Origin: Epilithonimonas sp042695135
GTDB lineage: Bacteria > Bacteroidota > Bacteroidia > Flavobacteriales > Weeksellaceae
Length of the DNA stretch: 64,000 bases
Direction: 5' to 3'
NCBI RefSeq assembly: GCF_042695135.1
Contig: NZ_CP170547.1
Span: forward strand, 1,798,001 to 1,862,000
The notes below the pieces were generated by a model. It saw nothing but the letters and a program-made list of their open reading frames with translations. It was not told the origin of the DNA and made no database searches. The position numbers were made by a program, and so were the translations under genes. Below, piece after piece: positions 1 to 9,173 of the stretch; the stretch's first letter is position 1, and every line of letters begins with the position of its first letter.

Positions 1-1
1 T

Positions 2-553
2 AAGCTTTTAGAAAGAAAAAAAGATGCTTTCTCGACTTACTCATTAGGAATGAAACAACGTCTGGCAATCGCTTCTGCTTTGCTGGCGAATCCTGAAGTT
101 CTGATTCTTGATGAACCCACAAATGGTCTTGATCCGGAAGGGATTATCCAGATAAGAGATATTATTAATGCTATTGCGAAGTCCGGAACAACAATTATTG
201 TCGCAAGCCACCTTTTGGACGAGATCGAGAAAATCTGCAGCCACGTTATCGTTCTGAAGCACGGAACAGCAATCTATTCCGGTTCTGTAGATGCAATGAG
301 CAATACAAAAGGCTTTTTTGAATTGAAGTCTGATGATTCTGTTGCCTTGATATCAGCTTTGAATAGTTTGAATATTTTCTCAAGTGTGAAAGAAAAAGAT
401 CAATTGGTGATTGCTCAGATCTCAGTAGATATTTCGGCTTCGGAGCTTAATAAAAAATTATTCGAAAAAGGAATATTCTTATCTCACTTGATGAAGAAAA
501 AAGAAAGCCTTGAAACCCAATTCCTAGAACTTGTAAAACAATCCAACTCATGA
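2..553 (+). CDS. ABC transporter ATP-binding protein (5' truncated by window edge)
   Basis: The frame is open from base 2, so the first ATG at 50 is internal and the Walker A part lies outside the window. About 183 residues are visible. A signature-like YSLGMKQR is followed by Walker B LILDEPTNGLDPEG and an H-loop in ASHLLDEIEKIC, which is the order of an ABC exporter nucleotide-binding domain of the CcmA/NatA type. The C-terminal 90 residues are the usual regulatory extension. The stop overlaps the next ATG by four bases (ATGA), so it is co-translated with the permease. The substrate cannot be told. Confidence 0.93.
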   Translation, partial: KLLERKKDAFSTYSLGMKQRLAIASALLANPEVLILDEPTNGLDPEGIIQIRDIINAIAKSGTTIIVASHLLDEIEKICSHVIVLKHGTAIYSGSVDAMSNTKGFFELKSDDSVALISALNSLNIFSSVKEKDQLVIAQISVDISASELNKKLFEKGIFLSHLMKKKESLETQFLELVKQSNS

Positions 554-1395
554 TAAGACTATTAAAATTAGAATATCTTAAAAATCTGAATTACAGACCG
601 TTTAAAATATTTGCAGGGATTTATTTTGTAATTTTGATTGCATTATTATTTATTGGATTGGTCGATTTTGATATTTTAGGACTCAAAATTAATCTGAAAG
701 AACAAGGGATGTATAACTTTCCCGGTGTTTGGAATTTTACAACTTACATTGTCGGATTACTAAAAATATTCTTAGGTTGTATTATTGTTTTTTCGATTTG
801 CCAGGAGTTTAGCAACCGAATGTTCAAGCAAAATCTAATTGATGGATTGAGCCGGGAAGAATTTATATTTTCGAAGATTTTGACCATTTTGGTTTTTACA
901 GGGTTTTCTACATTATTTGTTTTCGTTATTGCTTTTATTCTGGGTAAAAGTTATTCTGTGACGCAGGAAAGTGATTTGGTTTTCAAGGAGATTTATTTTA
1001 TTTTTAATTATTTCTTGAAGTTGTTTACATTCTTTTCATTTTTAATGTTTTTGTCTGTACTTTTCAGAAAATCAATTTTTGTTTTTCTTGGTTTTTTTAT
1101 GATATGGTTTGCAGAAGGGATTTTATCCGGGATTGAAAAGTTTTCGGTAATAAAGAATTTTGATACGAAAGATAGATCTACAATCGCTTTAAATCATACT
1201 TACTTAACCGATTTTTTACCTTTGGAAAGTATGTCTAAGTTGATTCCAAATCCGTTGGTTAGAACCAATATGGCAAAGATGTTTGGGATGCAGTTTAAAT
1301 TTGAATATCCTTGGGAAAGTGTTTTAGCTTGTTTTATCTGGTCTTTGATATTTATTATGGGAAGTTATTTAATTCTTAAGAAAAAAGATTGGTAA
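550..1395 (+). CDS. ABC-2 type transporter permease
   Basis: The 281-residue protein is very hydrophobic, with about six membrane segments: one near residues 20-40, one near 75-95, several between 105 and 195, and a last one near 255-275. Its length and topology match ABC-2 permeases that pair with CcmA-type ATPases. It overlaps the upstream ATPase gene by ATGA, so the two form one exporter. It is followed by two hairpins that should end the operon. Substrate unknown; such pairs in Bacteroidota include drug and bacteriocin self-protection exporters, but nothing here distinguishes them. Confidence 0.88.
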   Translation: MIRLLKLEYLKNLNYRPFKIFAGIYFVILIALLFIGLVDFDILGLKINLKEQGMYNFPGVWNFTTYIVGLLKIFLGCIIVFSICQEFSNRMFKQNLIDGLSREEFIFSKILTILVFTGFSTLFVFVIAFILGKSYSVTQESDLVFKEIYFIFNYFLKLFTFFSFLMFLSVLFRKSIFVFLGFFMIWFAEGILSGIEKFSVIKNFDTKDRSTIALNHTYLTDFLPLESMSKLIPNPLVRTNMAKMFGMQFKFEYPWESVLACFIWSLIFIMGSYLILKKKDW

Positions 1396-1565
1396 AATTA
1401 ACTTGATGTAAAGTAAGTTAATTGACTATTAAATAAATATTTATAATACTCAATTTGAAGTTAATTATAACCAAATATTTTAGAGATAAATTTAATACCT
1501 TAAACCATTGAGATTATTTTCAGTGGTTTTATTATGTTAAATGGCTTGTTAAACTGTTAAAAATT

Positions 1566-1585
1566 GCCTTAAATAAAGGCTTTTT
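1566..1585 (+). terminator. Intrinsic terminator of the ABC exporter operon
   Basis: GCCTT (1566-1570), loop AAATA, AAGGC (1576-1580), then TTTTT. A backup hairpin with a longer stem lies upstream at 1502-1529. Confidence 0.6.
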
Positions 1586-1623
1586 CGAGTCTTATTTTTA
1601 ACCCAACTTTAACTTTTAAAGTG

Positions 1624-1653
1624 TTGATTTTAACAATAAAACGGATAATTTTG
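1624..1653 (+). promoter_or_regulatory. Bacteroidota promoter for batC, close to the start codon
   Basis: TTG at 1624-1626, a 19-base spacer, and TAATTTTG at 1646-1653, an exact match to TAnnTTTG. Only five bases separate the box from the ATG at 1659, so the transcript should have almost no leader. Confidence 0.6.
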
Positions 1654-1658
1654 TATCA

Positions 1659-2393
1659 ATGAATTTTAAGTTTGCTTTAGCCTTAATCTGTATGATGATT
1701 TCACCGCAATTTCTACTTGCGCAGAAGAGTTATAATGCATTGGTTTACGAAGGTAATAAGAAATTTGATGCCAAGGAATATGATGCTTCTTCCAGCAGGT
1801 ATGTTGAAGCAATTGCTGAAAAAAAAAGTGATTATACAGCGCATTACAATCTTGGAAATGCACTTTATAAAAATAAAAAATACGAAGAAGCCACTGCTGA
1901 ATATCAAAAAGCTGCAAAATACACCAAAAGCAAGTATGAAAAAGCAGCTGCATTATACAATCTTGGAAATGTATCAATCCAAACCAATAATCCTGAAAAA
2001 GCGGCAGATTATTACAAGCAAGCCTTGAAACAGGATCCTTACAACGAAGCAATCCGTAAAAATTATGAGATTGCAATGCTGAAAGACAAAGAGAAAAAAG
2101 ATCAGCAAAAGCAAAATCAGAATAAGGGAAAAGGAGGAGACAAGGATCAGAAAAATAAAGACCAGTCCGATAAAGGCAATCAGAAAAAAAATCAGCAAAA
2201 CGGACAGGGCGATAACCAAAAAGGTGAAAACCAGGGCAAACCGAATCAGCCTAAAAAACAGGAAAACAAAATCCCGGAAGAAGCAGAAAAACAAATCTTA
2301 AAGGATATAGAAAATCGAGAAAGAGAGACTGCAAGAAGAATTTTAAATAAAAAATCCAACTCAATGCCACAAAGCAACGAGAAGGATTGGTAA
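1659..2393 (+). CDS. batC: BatC-like tetratricopeptide protein
   Basis: This 244-residue protein starts with a signal peptide ending at LLAQ (about residue 22). Three TPR motifs follow (residues 24-130, with the repeated pattern AxYNLGNALYKNKKYEEA), then a low-complexity tail rich in K, Q, N and G (about 140-210). This is the usual layout of BatC in the Bacteroidota Bat (aerotolerance) operon, where the TPR protein acts in the periplasm with the VWA proteins BatA/BatB. Its stop codon directly abuts the batD ATG. Unusually, no batA or batB gene lies upstream; an unrelated ABC exporter is there. The start is supported by the signal peptide. Confidence 0.82.
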   Translation: MNFKFALALICMMISPQFLLAQKSYNALVYEGNKKFDAKEYDASSSRYVEAIAEKKSDYTAHYNLGNALYKNKKYEEATAEYQKAAKYTKSKYEKAAALYNLGNVSIQTNNPEKAADYYKQALKQDPYNEAIRKNYEIAMLKDKEKKDQQKQNQNKGKGGDKDQKNKDQSDKGNQKKNQQNGQGDNQKGENQGKPNQPKKQENKIPEEAEKQILKDIENRERETARRILNKKSNSMPQSNEKDW

Positions 2394-4133
2394 ATGATAA
2401 GAAAAAATTTATACATATTATTCACGTTAGCATCGGTTTTTTCCTTTGCTCAGGTTAATCTTTATTCCGAGGTTAACACACAGGAAGCACGCATAAACAG
2501 TCCTGTCACTTTCACTGTTGTCCTTGAGATTTTTGGTGAAGATCTCATCCAGGAAACACCTGTCAAACTGCCGGATCTTACAAAATTTGATTATGCAATC
2601 TCTTCCGAGCAAAATACAGTGATCGATCCTGTGAAAAAGATCAGGATCAACCAGATGGTTTATCAGTTCTCGCTAAATCCAAAGCAGACAGGAAGTATTA
2701 AAATCGGATCAGCTCTGGTAAAAATTAACGGAAAAATTTATAAAACCGAACCAATCGATATCTTTGTAAAAGAAGCAGAGAAAAAACCTCTGGCTGTTAC
2801 GAATCCTGCAAAAAACATGTATCTCAATATGCAGGTTGAAGATAGGGAAGTTTATAAAGATGAGCCTGTGGTAGCTGTCCTCAAGGCTTTCTCCAGAAAT
2901 ATTTCCAACTTCCGGCATCTGGAACCTGCAAAGTTCGAAGCCACAAGAAATCTCGCCATCCGTTCGATTGCAAATTTTGATGAGTCGATAGAAGATTCGG
3001 AGAATAATTATTCCTCACAGGTTATTGCGATGTTTGTCATCGTGCCAAAAGTAGCTGGCGTTATGGATATTCCGTCGGTTGATGTGCCTTTTAGTAATCA
3101 TAAAAGCGTTCTTGTTTCCAATAAAGTAAAAATTAATGTAAAAAAATTGCCGGAAGGTGCTCCTGAAAATTTTCGTAACGCTGTTGGGAAATACGGTGTA
3201 ACAATTGAAATGATTGACAAAGGCAAGGAGAATTTTGAAATTAACAAAGCTTTTAATATTTCTGTAAAAGTCACCGGCAGCGGAAATCTTTCTCCCTCAA
3301 TAGTTCCGAAAATTCTCCCATCTCCTGATTATGAGGTTTTTGAACCAAAAATTATCAATAACTCGATCGCTACAATTAACGGTATCGAAGGCGAAGTGGA
3401 AGCGCAATACGTCATCATTCCTAAAAAAAGAGGTGATCTGAAAATTACAACAGAAGACTTTTCCTATTTTGATCCAAGAGAGGAAAAATATGTAGAAGTG
3501 GGATCCAAATTTTTAGCGCTCAATGCTGTTAATTCTCAGGATATTGCAAATGCGAAAACAACCTTGCAAAAAGTCAATGAGTACACCAACAATGTTCTTG
3601 AGAAAGTGGATTCTCCAGTGATGAGCACGCAGAAGCTGAAAATAAAAGAACATAAAAAAATTAGTTGGTTGGTGATTTTTGGCAATCTTTTCATTGTGGG
3701 AATTGGCGCTTTGCTATTCATTTATTTTAACAAAAAAATCAAGGATAAGAAAAAACAGGATCTGGAAAAGAAAAAAATTGCGTCTCAACCAATTGTTACA
3801 ATTGCAGAAACCGAGGCAATTCTTAGAAATAGCAACTCGCTGAACGTTATTAAATCTCAGATCAATTATCTAAATAAAATAATAAACGAGGGTGATGCTA
3901 TCAGATTCTTTGAGGTATTTGAAGCTTTGAAATCCGATACAGACCAATATTGTAAATCAACATATTCCTTGGATTTCCAGGGTTATTTAAAAAATAATTT
4001 TGGACTGGCAGAGTCAGAAAAATACAATCAGTTGATTACCAAAGTTAATATCGAAAAATATTCACCTTTTTCTTCCAAAGAAAAATTGGTTGAAATTTTG
4101 AACGAAATAGAAGAACTCTATAATAAGCTTTAG
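2394..4133 (+). CDS. batD: BatD family oxygen-tolerance protein
   Basis: The 579-residue protein has a signal peptide (to about residue 19, FSFAQ). A long beta-rich periplasmic part follows, then one membrane helix near residues 423-445 and a cytoplasmic tail of about 130 residues rich in charged helices. This matches BatD, which in Bacteroidota works with BatA, BatB and BatC; the molecular role is still poorly defined (aerotolerance, cell envelope stability). The start follows the batC stop without a gap, so translation is probably coupled. The family call is firm; the function is known only at family level. Confidence 0.88.
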   Translation: MIRKNLYILFTLASVFSFAQVNLYSEVNTQEARINSPVTFTVVLEIFGEDLIQETPVKLPDLTKFDYAISSEQNTVIDPVKKIRINQMVYQFSLNPKQTGSIKIGSALVKINGKIYKTEPIDIFVKEAEKKPLAVTNPAKNMYLNMQVEDREVYKDEPVVAVLKAFSRNISNFRHLEPAKFEATRNLAIRSIANFDESIEDSENNYSSQVIAMFVIVPKVAGVMDIPSVDVPFSNHKSVLVSNKVKINVKKLPEGAPENFRNAVGKYGVTIEMIDKGKENFEINKAFNISVKVTGSGNLSPSIVPKILPSPDYEVFEPKIINNSIATINGIEGEVEAQYVIIPKKRGDLKITTEDFSYFDPREEKYVEVGSKFLALNAVNSQDIANAKTTLQKVNEYTNNVLEKVDSPVMSTQKLKIKEHKKISWLVIFGNLFIVGIGALLFIYFNKKIKDKKKQDLEKKKIASQPIVTIAETEAILRNSNSLNVIKSQINYLNKIINEGDAIRFFEVFEALKSDTDQYCKSTYSLDFQGYLKNNFGLAESEKYNQLITKVNIEKYSPFSSKEKLVEILNEIEELYNKL

Positions 4134-4154
4134 GGAATTGTCAAAAATAATTCA

Positions 4155-4162
4155 TATTTTTG
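4155..4162 (+). promoter_or_regulatory. -7 box of the marC-family gene
   Basis: TATTTTTG is an exact TAnnTTTG match 22 bases before the ATG at 4185. The -33 element is weak. It makes this gene a transcription unit separate from batD. Confidence 0.5.
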
Positions 4163-4184
4163 CGAAATCTTTAAAATCAAAGTT

Positions 4185-4787
4185 ATGGAATTTATAGAAG
4201 AATTTTCGATCAAAGAAACGATGACAGCCTTTATGGTTCTGTTCGCCGTTATTGATATTTTGGGATCGGTACCGATCATTGTATCATTGCGTCAAAAATT
4301 CGGAAAGATTGAAGCTGAAAAAGCAGCCATCGTTGCCGGATTATTGATGATCTCTTTTCTTTTTATTGGAAATAACATTTTAAAATTAATTGGTATAGAC
4401 GTTAATTCTTTCGCTATTGCCGGGGCATTTGTGATTTTCATCATTGCAATAGAAATGATCTTGGGAATAGAACTTCATAAAACAAATCAGCCGCAGGCAG
4501 CTTCGATTGTTCCGATTGCTTTTCCGCTAATTGCCGGAGCAGGAACTTTGACAACCACTTTATCTTTAAGAGCAGAATATCACGATATTAACATTATATG
4601 CGGTATTGTGCTCAACACGATTTTGGTTTATGTCGTTTTGAGATTAGCACCCTGGATAGAGAGAAAAATGGGCGAAGGATCTTTGCAGGTTTTGCAAAAA
4701 GTTTTCGGAATTGTGCTTTTGGCCATCTCCATTAAATTATTTACTGCTAACTTTGCACAGCTATTTCAGAATTATGTACATTTTTAA
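4185..4787 (+). CDS. MarC family integral membrane protein
   Basis: The 200-residue protein has six predicted membrane helices, typical of the MarC/UPF0056 family. Conserved features include the early segment FAVIDILGSVPIIVSL, the central EMILGI, and PIAFPLIAGAGTLTT with the family's P-x-x-G-G/A-G pattern. The family sits in the inner membrane; the old link to multiple antibiotic resistance is not supported and its substrate is unknown. It has its own promoter and probably forms a two-gene unit with the small membrane protein 11 bases downstream. Confidence 0.9.
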   Translation: MEFIEEFSIKETMTAFMVLFAVIDILGSVPIIVSLRQKFGKIEAEKAAIVAGLLMISFLFIGNNILKLIGIDVNSFAIAGAFVIFIIAIEMILGIELHKTNQPQAASIVPIAFPLIAGAGTLTTTLSLRAEYHDINIICGIVLNTILVYVVLRLAPWIERKMGEGSLQVLQKVFGIVLLAISIKLFTANFAQLFQNYVHF

Positions 4788-4798
4788 ATTTCCTCAGA

Positions 4799-4993
4799 AT
4801 GAAAACATTTTATAAAGTATTCCTTGTCGTTTTTATCATTTCAATTGCAATTAGTGTTTATGCGATAGATTGGCAGGCAGGATTTATGGATGATGAGAAT
4901 ACAAAATTCTTATTTTCTATTTCATCCGGAATTTTAGGAATCATTGTCGTTTATATTCTCCATTTGTGGAGCAAACTGGCAGAAAAAAAATAA
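4799..4993 (+). CDS. Small two-helix membrane protein
   Basis: The 64-residue product has two hydrophobic stretches (about residues 5-25 and 37-57) with a short acidic loop between (DDENTK) and a basic end. It lies 11 bases after the MarC-family gene and directly before a strong terminator, so it is very likely a real cotranscribed gene. No family is recognised. Confidence 0.7.
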   Translation: MKTFYKVFLVVFIISIAISVYAIDWQAGFMDDENTKFLFSISSGILGIIVVYILHLWSKLAEKK

Positions 4994-4995
4994 AC

Positions 4996-5025
4996 AAAAA
5001 GTCCCGAATTTTCGGGACTTTTTTT
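4996..5025. terminator. Bidirectional intrinsic terminator
   Basis: A perfect stem AAAGTCCCGAA / TTCGGGACTTT around 4998-5020 with T-runs on both strands. It serves the + strand small membrane protein and the - strand gene at 5027-5266. Confidence 0.85.
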
Positions 5026-5026
5026 A

Positions 5027-5266
5027 TCAATCAATTTTCAAAAGTTGATTTCTCAAAAACTGAATGCTTGTTTTATTGATTTTAAACTGTGTATTCACAT
5101 TATCCCATTGCGAAAGAATCTCTTCCACGATTTCGTCTTCACATTCATATTTATCTTCATCATCAAACATCACAGAAGTTGCAAAATGGATCATTTCGTC
5201 TTTGCTGATCTTATCATCCAGAAATCTATCGCAGATCTTTATTAATTCTGTTCGGGTTATGTTCAT
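5027..5266 (-). CDS. Small acidic hypothetical protein
   Basis: 79 residues, mostly helical and acidic (EDKYECEDEIVEEIL in the middle), without a signal peptide or membrane segment. Its size, the predicted helices and the ILSQWDN motif recall small immunity-like or regulatory proteins, but no family is recognised. It ends at the shared bidirectional terminator. Its upstream side abuts a dispersed repeat, so its promoter would have to lie in or beyond that repeat. Confidence 0.6.
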   Translation of the reverse strand: MNITRTELIKICDRFLDDKISKDEMIHFATSVMFDDEDKYECEDEIVEEILSQWDNVNTQFKINKTSIQFLRNQLLKID

Positions 5267-5278
5267 TTATTATTTTAA

Positions 5279-5371
5279 TTTTTGGGCAGCTTAATCCGCC
5301 TTCCGTTCCCAATCTTTTTTCCAAGGCTTTTCCCGATGCAAAAAGGATTTCCACTCAAGTCGGGCTGCTGT
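5279..5371 (+). repeat. Dispersed intergenic repeat, family A, copy 1
   Basis: The left end (5283-5310) reads GGGCAGCTTAATCCGCC then TTCCGTTCCC. The right end reads CCACTCAAGTCGGGCTGC (5351-5368). The same two ends, with different middles, recur at 57731-57850 and, inverted, at 51411-51501. All copies are intergenic. The ends are conserved and the interior varies, as in a non-coding mobile or structured repeat. Confidence 0.75.
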
Positions 5372-5399
5372 GATTCAATGTTGCTTACACGATTTGAAA

Positions 5400-7157
5400 T
5401 TATCTATCATATAGTTTCTCATACAACTCAATAAAACGCTCCTTTACAACTTTCCTTTTCAACTTGAGAGTAGGCGTTAATAATCCATTATCTTCGGTCC
5501 AAATTTCGGGCGTTAATTCAATTTTTTTGACTTGTTCCCATTTACCAAGATGAGCGTTTATCTTTTCAATTTCTTTTTGGATTTCATCTTTTAATTCCTT
5601 TGATTTGGCAATTTCTTGAGGCGTTGTTCCGATGCTGATCTTATTTTTTGAAGCCCAGCTTTTTGCAAATTCAAAATCTGGTTGAACTAGAGCTGTCGGC
5701 ATTTTTTCACCATCGCCAACAACCATAATTTGTTCAATAAATTGTGAAGCTTTTGCCAGATTTTCAATTACTTGTGGCGCAACATATTTCCCTCCGGAAG
5801 TTTTGAACATTTCTTTTTTTCTGTCGGTAATGAAAAGGAAATTGTCCTCGTCCAGCATTCCGATATCACCAGTTTTGAAATAGCCGTCATCCGTAAAAGC
5901 CTCTTTGGTTTTTTCTTCGTCTTTGTAATAACCTTGCGTTACGGTCGGACCTTTCACTGTGATTTCACCATCTTCCTGGATTTTTACATCAATATTTTTA
6001 ATAGGTCTTCCTACCGAACCGATCTTTGTAAAACCAAAGCTGTTAACAGCAATCACAGGTGAAGTTTCTGTCAATCCATAACCCTCGAGAATCGGAATTC
6101 CGGCGGCGTGAAACATCGTATTCAATCGTTTTGATAAAGCTGCTGAACCGGAAACCAAAGTAATAAGATTCCCGCCCAAACCTTCTCTCCATTTGCTGAA
6201 AACAATTTTATCGGCAATCCAATGAGAAAACGATTTCGAAGTTCCCATTTTATAATTTTCAGCCACTTTCAAAGACCAAAGAAATATTTTGGATTTGATT
6301 CCGCCTGATTCTGTTCCTCTTTTGTTAATCGCATCGAAGACTTTTTCTACCATTCTTGGGACAACCGTCATATACTGAGGTTTCACTTCCTTTAGATTTT
6401 CACTCAGTTTATCGTTACTTTCCGCAAAATAGATAGAAATTCCGTTGGTTGTGAAAAGGTAAAGAATCATTCTCTCATAAACGTGACAAAGCGGAAGGAA
6501 ACTTAGAGCCCTGTTTTTAGAATCTTTGTGAGGTACTCTGTCTTCGCAGCCAAGAACATCAGAAACTATATTTTTGTGGGTCAGCATCACGCCTTTTGGT
6601 CTGCCAGTTGTTCCGGAAGTATAAATAATAGAAGCCAATTCATCCTCGGAAATTGAGTTTTTAAGGTCTTCGACTTCATTCTGATTATTATTTTCTTTTC
6701 CGAGATCAAATAATTCTTTCCAGTTTTTGGCACCGGGAACGTCATCAAACGTGAAAATCTCTTTCAGATCTGGTAATTGGCTTTTTATAGAATTGATTTT
6801 TTCAAATAGCTTTTCATCAGAAACGATACAAACTTTGGAATCAGAATTTTCTAAATTGTAAACACAATCCTCACTTGAAATGGAAGGATAAATCGGAACT
6901 GTAATCAATCCAATTTGTAAAGCTGCCTGATCAAAAAAACACCATTCCACACGATTTGTAGATGTAATAAGTGCAATTTTATCACCCTTTTTCAATCCAT
7001 ATTTTAAAAGAGCTCGTGAAAGCTGATTGCTAATATCGATATATTGATCTGTTGAAACTTTTTCCCATTTCCCGTTTCTCTTGTCACAGACAAAATCATC
7101 TTTTTCAAAATTGGCTTTCGAATAATAAGGAATATCGAAAATTCTTTTTACTTCCAT
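5400..7157 (-). CDS. Long-chain acyl-CoA synthetase (AMP-binding)
   Basis: This 585-residue enzyme should activate fatty acids with ATP and CoA. The ANL-superfamily signatures are all present: the P-loop IIYTSGTTGRPKGVM (about residue 175), GYGLTETSP (about 360), TGDIG, and the hinge DRKKE. The C-terminal TPTLKLKR is typical of FadD/AAS-like long-chain ligases. It has its own -7 box at 7187-7194. A close paralogue lies immediately upstream on the same strand (7261-9026), but that copy is frameshifted, so this may be the only working enzyme of the pair. An acyl-CoA dehydrogenase diverges from the pair. Confidence 0.93.
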   Translation of the reverse strand: MEVKRIFDIPYYSKANFEKDDFVCDKRNGKWEKVSTDQYIDISNQLSRALLKYGLKKGDKIALITSTNRVEWCFFDQAALQIGLITVPIYPSISSEDCVYNLENSDSKVCIVSDEKLFEKINSIKSQLPDLKEIFTFDDVPGAKNWKELFDLGKENNNQNEVEDLKNSISEDELASIIYTSGTTGRPKGVMLTHKNIVSDVLGCEDRVPHKDSKNRALSFLPLCHVYERMILYLFTTNGISIYFAESNDKLSENLKEVKPQYMTVVPRMVEKVFDAINKRGTESGGIKSKIFLWSLKVAENYKMGTSKSFSHWIADKIVFSKWREGLGGNLITLVSGSAALSKRLNTMFHAAGIPILEGYGLTETSPVIAVNSFGFTKIGSVGRPIKNIDVKIQEDGEITVKGPTVTQGYYKDEEKTKEAFTDDGYFKTGDIGMLDEDNFLFITDRKKEMFKTSGGKYVAPQVIENLAKASQFIEQIMVVGDGEKMPTALVQPDFEFAKSWASKNKISIGTTPQEIAKSKELKDEIQKEIEKINAHLGKWEQVKKIELTPEIWTEDNGLLTPTLKLKRKVVKERFIELYEKLYDR

Positions 7158-7186
7158 TAATAATTTTTTTGAACTATCGTCTAAAG

Positions 7187-7194
7187 CAAATATA
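7187..7194 (-). promoter_or_regulatory. -7 box of the acyl-CoA synthetase gene
   Basis: On the minus strand this reads TATATTTG, an exact TAnnTTTG match, about 29 bases before the start codon. Confidence 0.5.
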
Positions 7195-7234
7195 AATAAA
7201 TAAGAAGCTACCGACCGTTAATAATTCCATAAAA

Positions 7235-7257
7235 AAAGCTATCCTAAGGATAGCTTT
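7235..7257 (-). terminator. Intrinsic terminator of the frameshifted acyl-CoA synthetase
   Basis: Perfect palindrome AAAGCTATCCT-A-AGGATAGCTTT, followed on the minus strand by a T-run (7231-7237). It separates the two paralogous ligase genes into two transcription units. Confidence 0.8.
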
Positions 7258-7260
7258 CAT

Positions 7261-9026
7261 TTATTCGTACATTCTGTCGTACAGATCTTGGAATTCTGCC
7301 TTGATTGCTTTTCTTTTCAGTTTAAGCGTAGGGGTCAGAAGTCCGTCATCAATAGTCCAGACTTTAGGTGTCAATTCAATTTTTTTGATTTGTTCCCACT
7401 TTCCTAAGTGCTGGTTCATATTTTCAATTTCCTTTTCAATTCTTGATTTTACTGCAGGGTTCGCAGCAATCTCTTTATGAGAATCAGATATTTTCACATT
7501 ATGAAGTTCCGCCCAGTGTTTGGCAAAAGCAAAATCCGGTTGAACCAGTGCACATGGCATTTTTTCGCCATCACCTACAACCATAATCTGCTCTATGAAT
7601 TTTGAAGCTTTGGCAAGATTTTCAATTACTTGAGGTGCTATAAATTTTCCACCTGAAGTTTTGAACATTTCTTTTTTCCGGTCTGTAATGAAAAGGAAAT
7701 TATCTTCGTCCAGAATCCCAATATCTCCGGTTTTGAAATAACCATCGCTTGTGAAAGCTTCTTTAGTTTTTTCTTCATCCTGATAATATCCTTCAAACAC
7801 TGAAGGTCCTTTTACTACTATTTCGCCGTCAGATTCTATTCTTACCTTTATATTTTCAAGTGGGATTCCAACAGATCCGGCTTTTACCTTACCAAAACTG
7901 TTCACGGAAATTACTGGCGAAGTTTCTGTCAAACCATAACCTTCCAAGATTGGAATTCCAGCTGCATGAACATGACGTTCAGTCGTTTTGACAAAGCGGC
8001 AGATCCGGAAACCAGTGTAATCAAATTTCCTCCCAAACCTTCTCTCCATTTTTTGAAAACTAATTTATCAGCAATGGTGTGCATAAAAGTTTTAGGTTTT
8101 CCAATTTCATATTTCTCAGCAATCCCTAATGACCAAAGAAAAATTTTGGATTTAAGTCCGCCGGCAGCAGTGCCTTTATTGTAAATAGAGTCGTAAACTT
8201 TTTCTACCAGTCTTGGTACAACAGTCATATATTGAGGTTTCACTTCTTTTACATTTTCTCCGATTTTCTCGATGCTTTCAGCAAAATATAAAGAAATCCC
8301 GTTACTTAAATAAAGATAGAATATCATCCGTTCGAAAACGTGACAGATTGGTAGAAAACTTAATCCTCTTAATTCTTTATAGTCCAGTCCTTTATCCTTT
8401 GGGATTCTTGGTGTGCTCGCAAGAACATTTGCCACAAGATTGTTATGGGTCAAAGGGACTCCTTTTGGTTTTCCCGTAGTTCCGGAAGTGTATATGATAG
8501 TTGCGATATCTTCAGGATTAATGGCTTTTGAAAGGTCATCTACTTCATCTTGTGTCAGATCATTTTCGCCAAGATCGAGTATCTCATTCCAGTTTGGAGC
8601 ACCATCAATATCGTCAAATGTAAAAACACCGACTAATGAAGGAATCTGGGATTTTGCATTGGACAATTTTTTATAAAGATCTTTATCAGAAACAAAACAG
8701 TATTTAATCTCAGAATTATTGAAGATGTAAATATAATCTTCCTCAGAAATAGTTGGATAAACAGGAACAGTCACAACACCAATCTGTGAAATGCCCAAAT
8801 CCATAACGGCCCATTCTGTTCTGTTATTGGAAGTTACAAGTCCGATTTTATCGCCAGGTTTGATACCCAATTTCAAAAGTCCGCGAGAGATTTTATTCCC
8901 TTGATTGACAAATTCCATTGTGGAAGTTTTGACCCATTTTCCATTTTTTTTGGTAACAAGACAATCTTCTTTGGGGAATTTTTCCAAGGCCAGCGCAGAA
9001 AAATCAAATATTCTTTTAACGTTCAT
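7261..9026 (-). pseudogene. Second long-chain acyl-CoA synthetase, disrupted by a 1-base deletion
   Basis: Two overlapping frames together encode a full ligase of about 585 residues. The first (from 9026) covers the N-terminal two thirds with IIYTSGTTGKPKGVP and ends out of frame after RLNVMF. The second resumes at HAAGIPILEGYGLTETSP and carries the hinge DRKKE and the C-terminus. The intact paralogue (5400-7157) reads RLNTMFHAAG with TTT; here the run is TT. So one base is missing around 7969-7971 (AA instead of AAA on the + strand). It has its own terminator. It is either a recent pseudogene or a sequencing error. Both halves are otherwise well conserved. Confidence 0.88.
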
Positions 9027-9117
9027 AAAATATGTTTGTTAATATATTATTAAAATTTAGTTTACATTATCGTAAATATAATTTTTTTTTCTCAAACAAC
9101 AAAATGCTTCATTTTCC

Positions 9118-9147
9118 TTTGATTTTTTGTCAAAAAGTTTATATTTA
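9118..9147 (+). promoter_or_regulatory. Probable promoter of the acyl-CoA dehydrogenase gene
   Basis: TTTG (9118-9121), 18-base spacer, TATATTTA (9140-9147), one mismatch from the -7 consensus. It lies 26 bases before the ATG. Confidence 0.4.
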
Positions 9148-9173
9148 CGAATGAAAAATATAATAGAAAATAT

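Larger units (their letters stand above)
1396..1658. other. Intergenic region with two hairpin terminators and a promoter
   Basis: After the ABC operon an inverted repeat has arms AATTAACTT (1396-1404) and AAGTTAATT (1415-1423). Next is AAACCATTGA (1502-1511) pairing with TCAGTGGTTT (1520-1529), and then GCCTT/AAGGC (1566-1580) followed by five T. The last two look like intrinsic terminators. A promoter for the batC gene follows at 1624-1653. Confidence 0.6.

Noticed and set aside
44..262. Minus-strand open frame opposite the ABC ATPase
   Set aside because: Shadow of a well-defined coding frame with clear ABC motifs on the + strand; many similar shadows across the window were dropped for the same reason.
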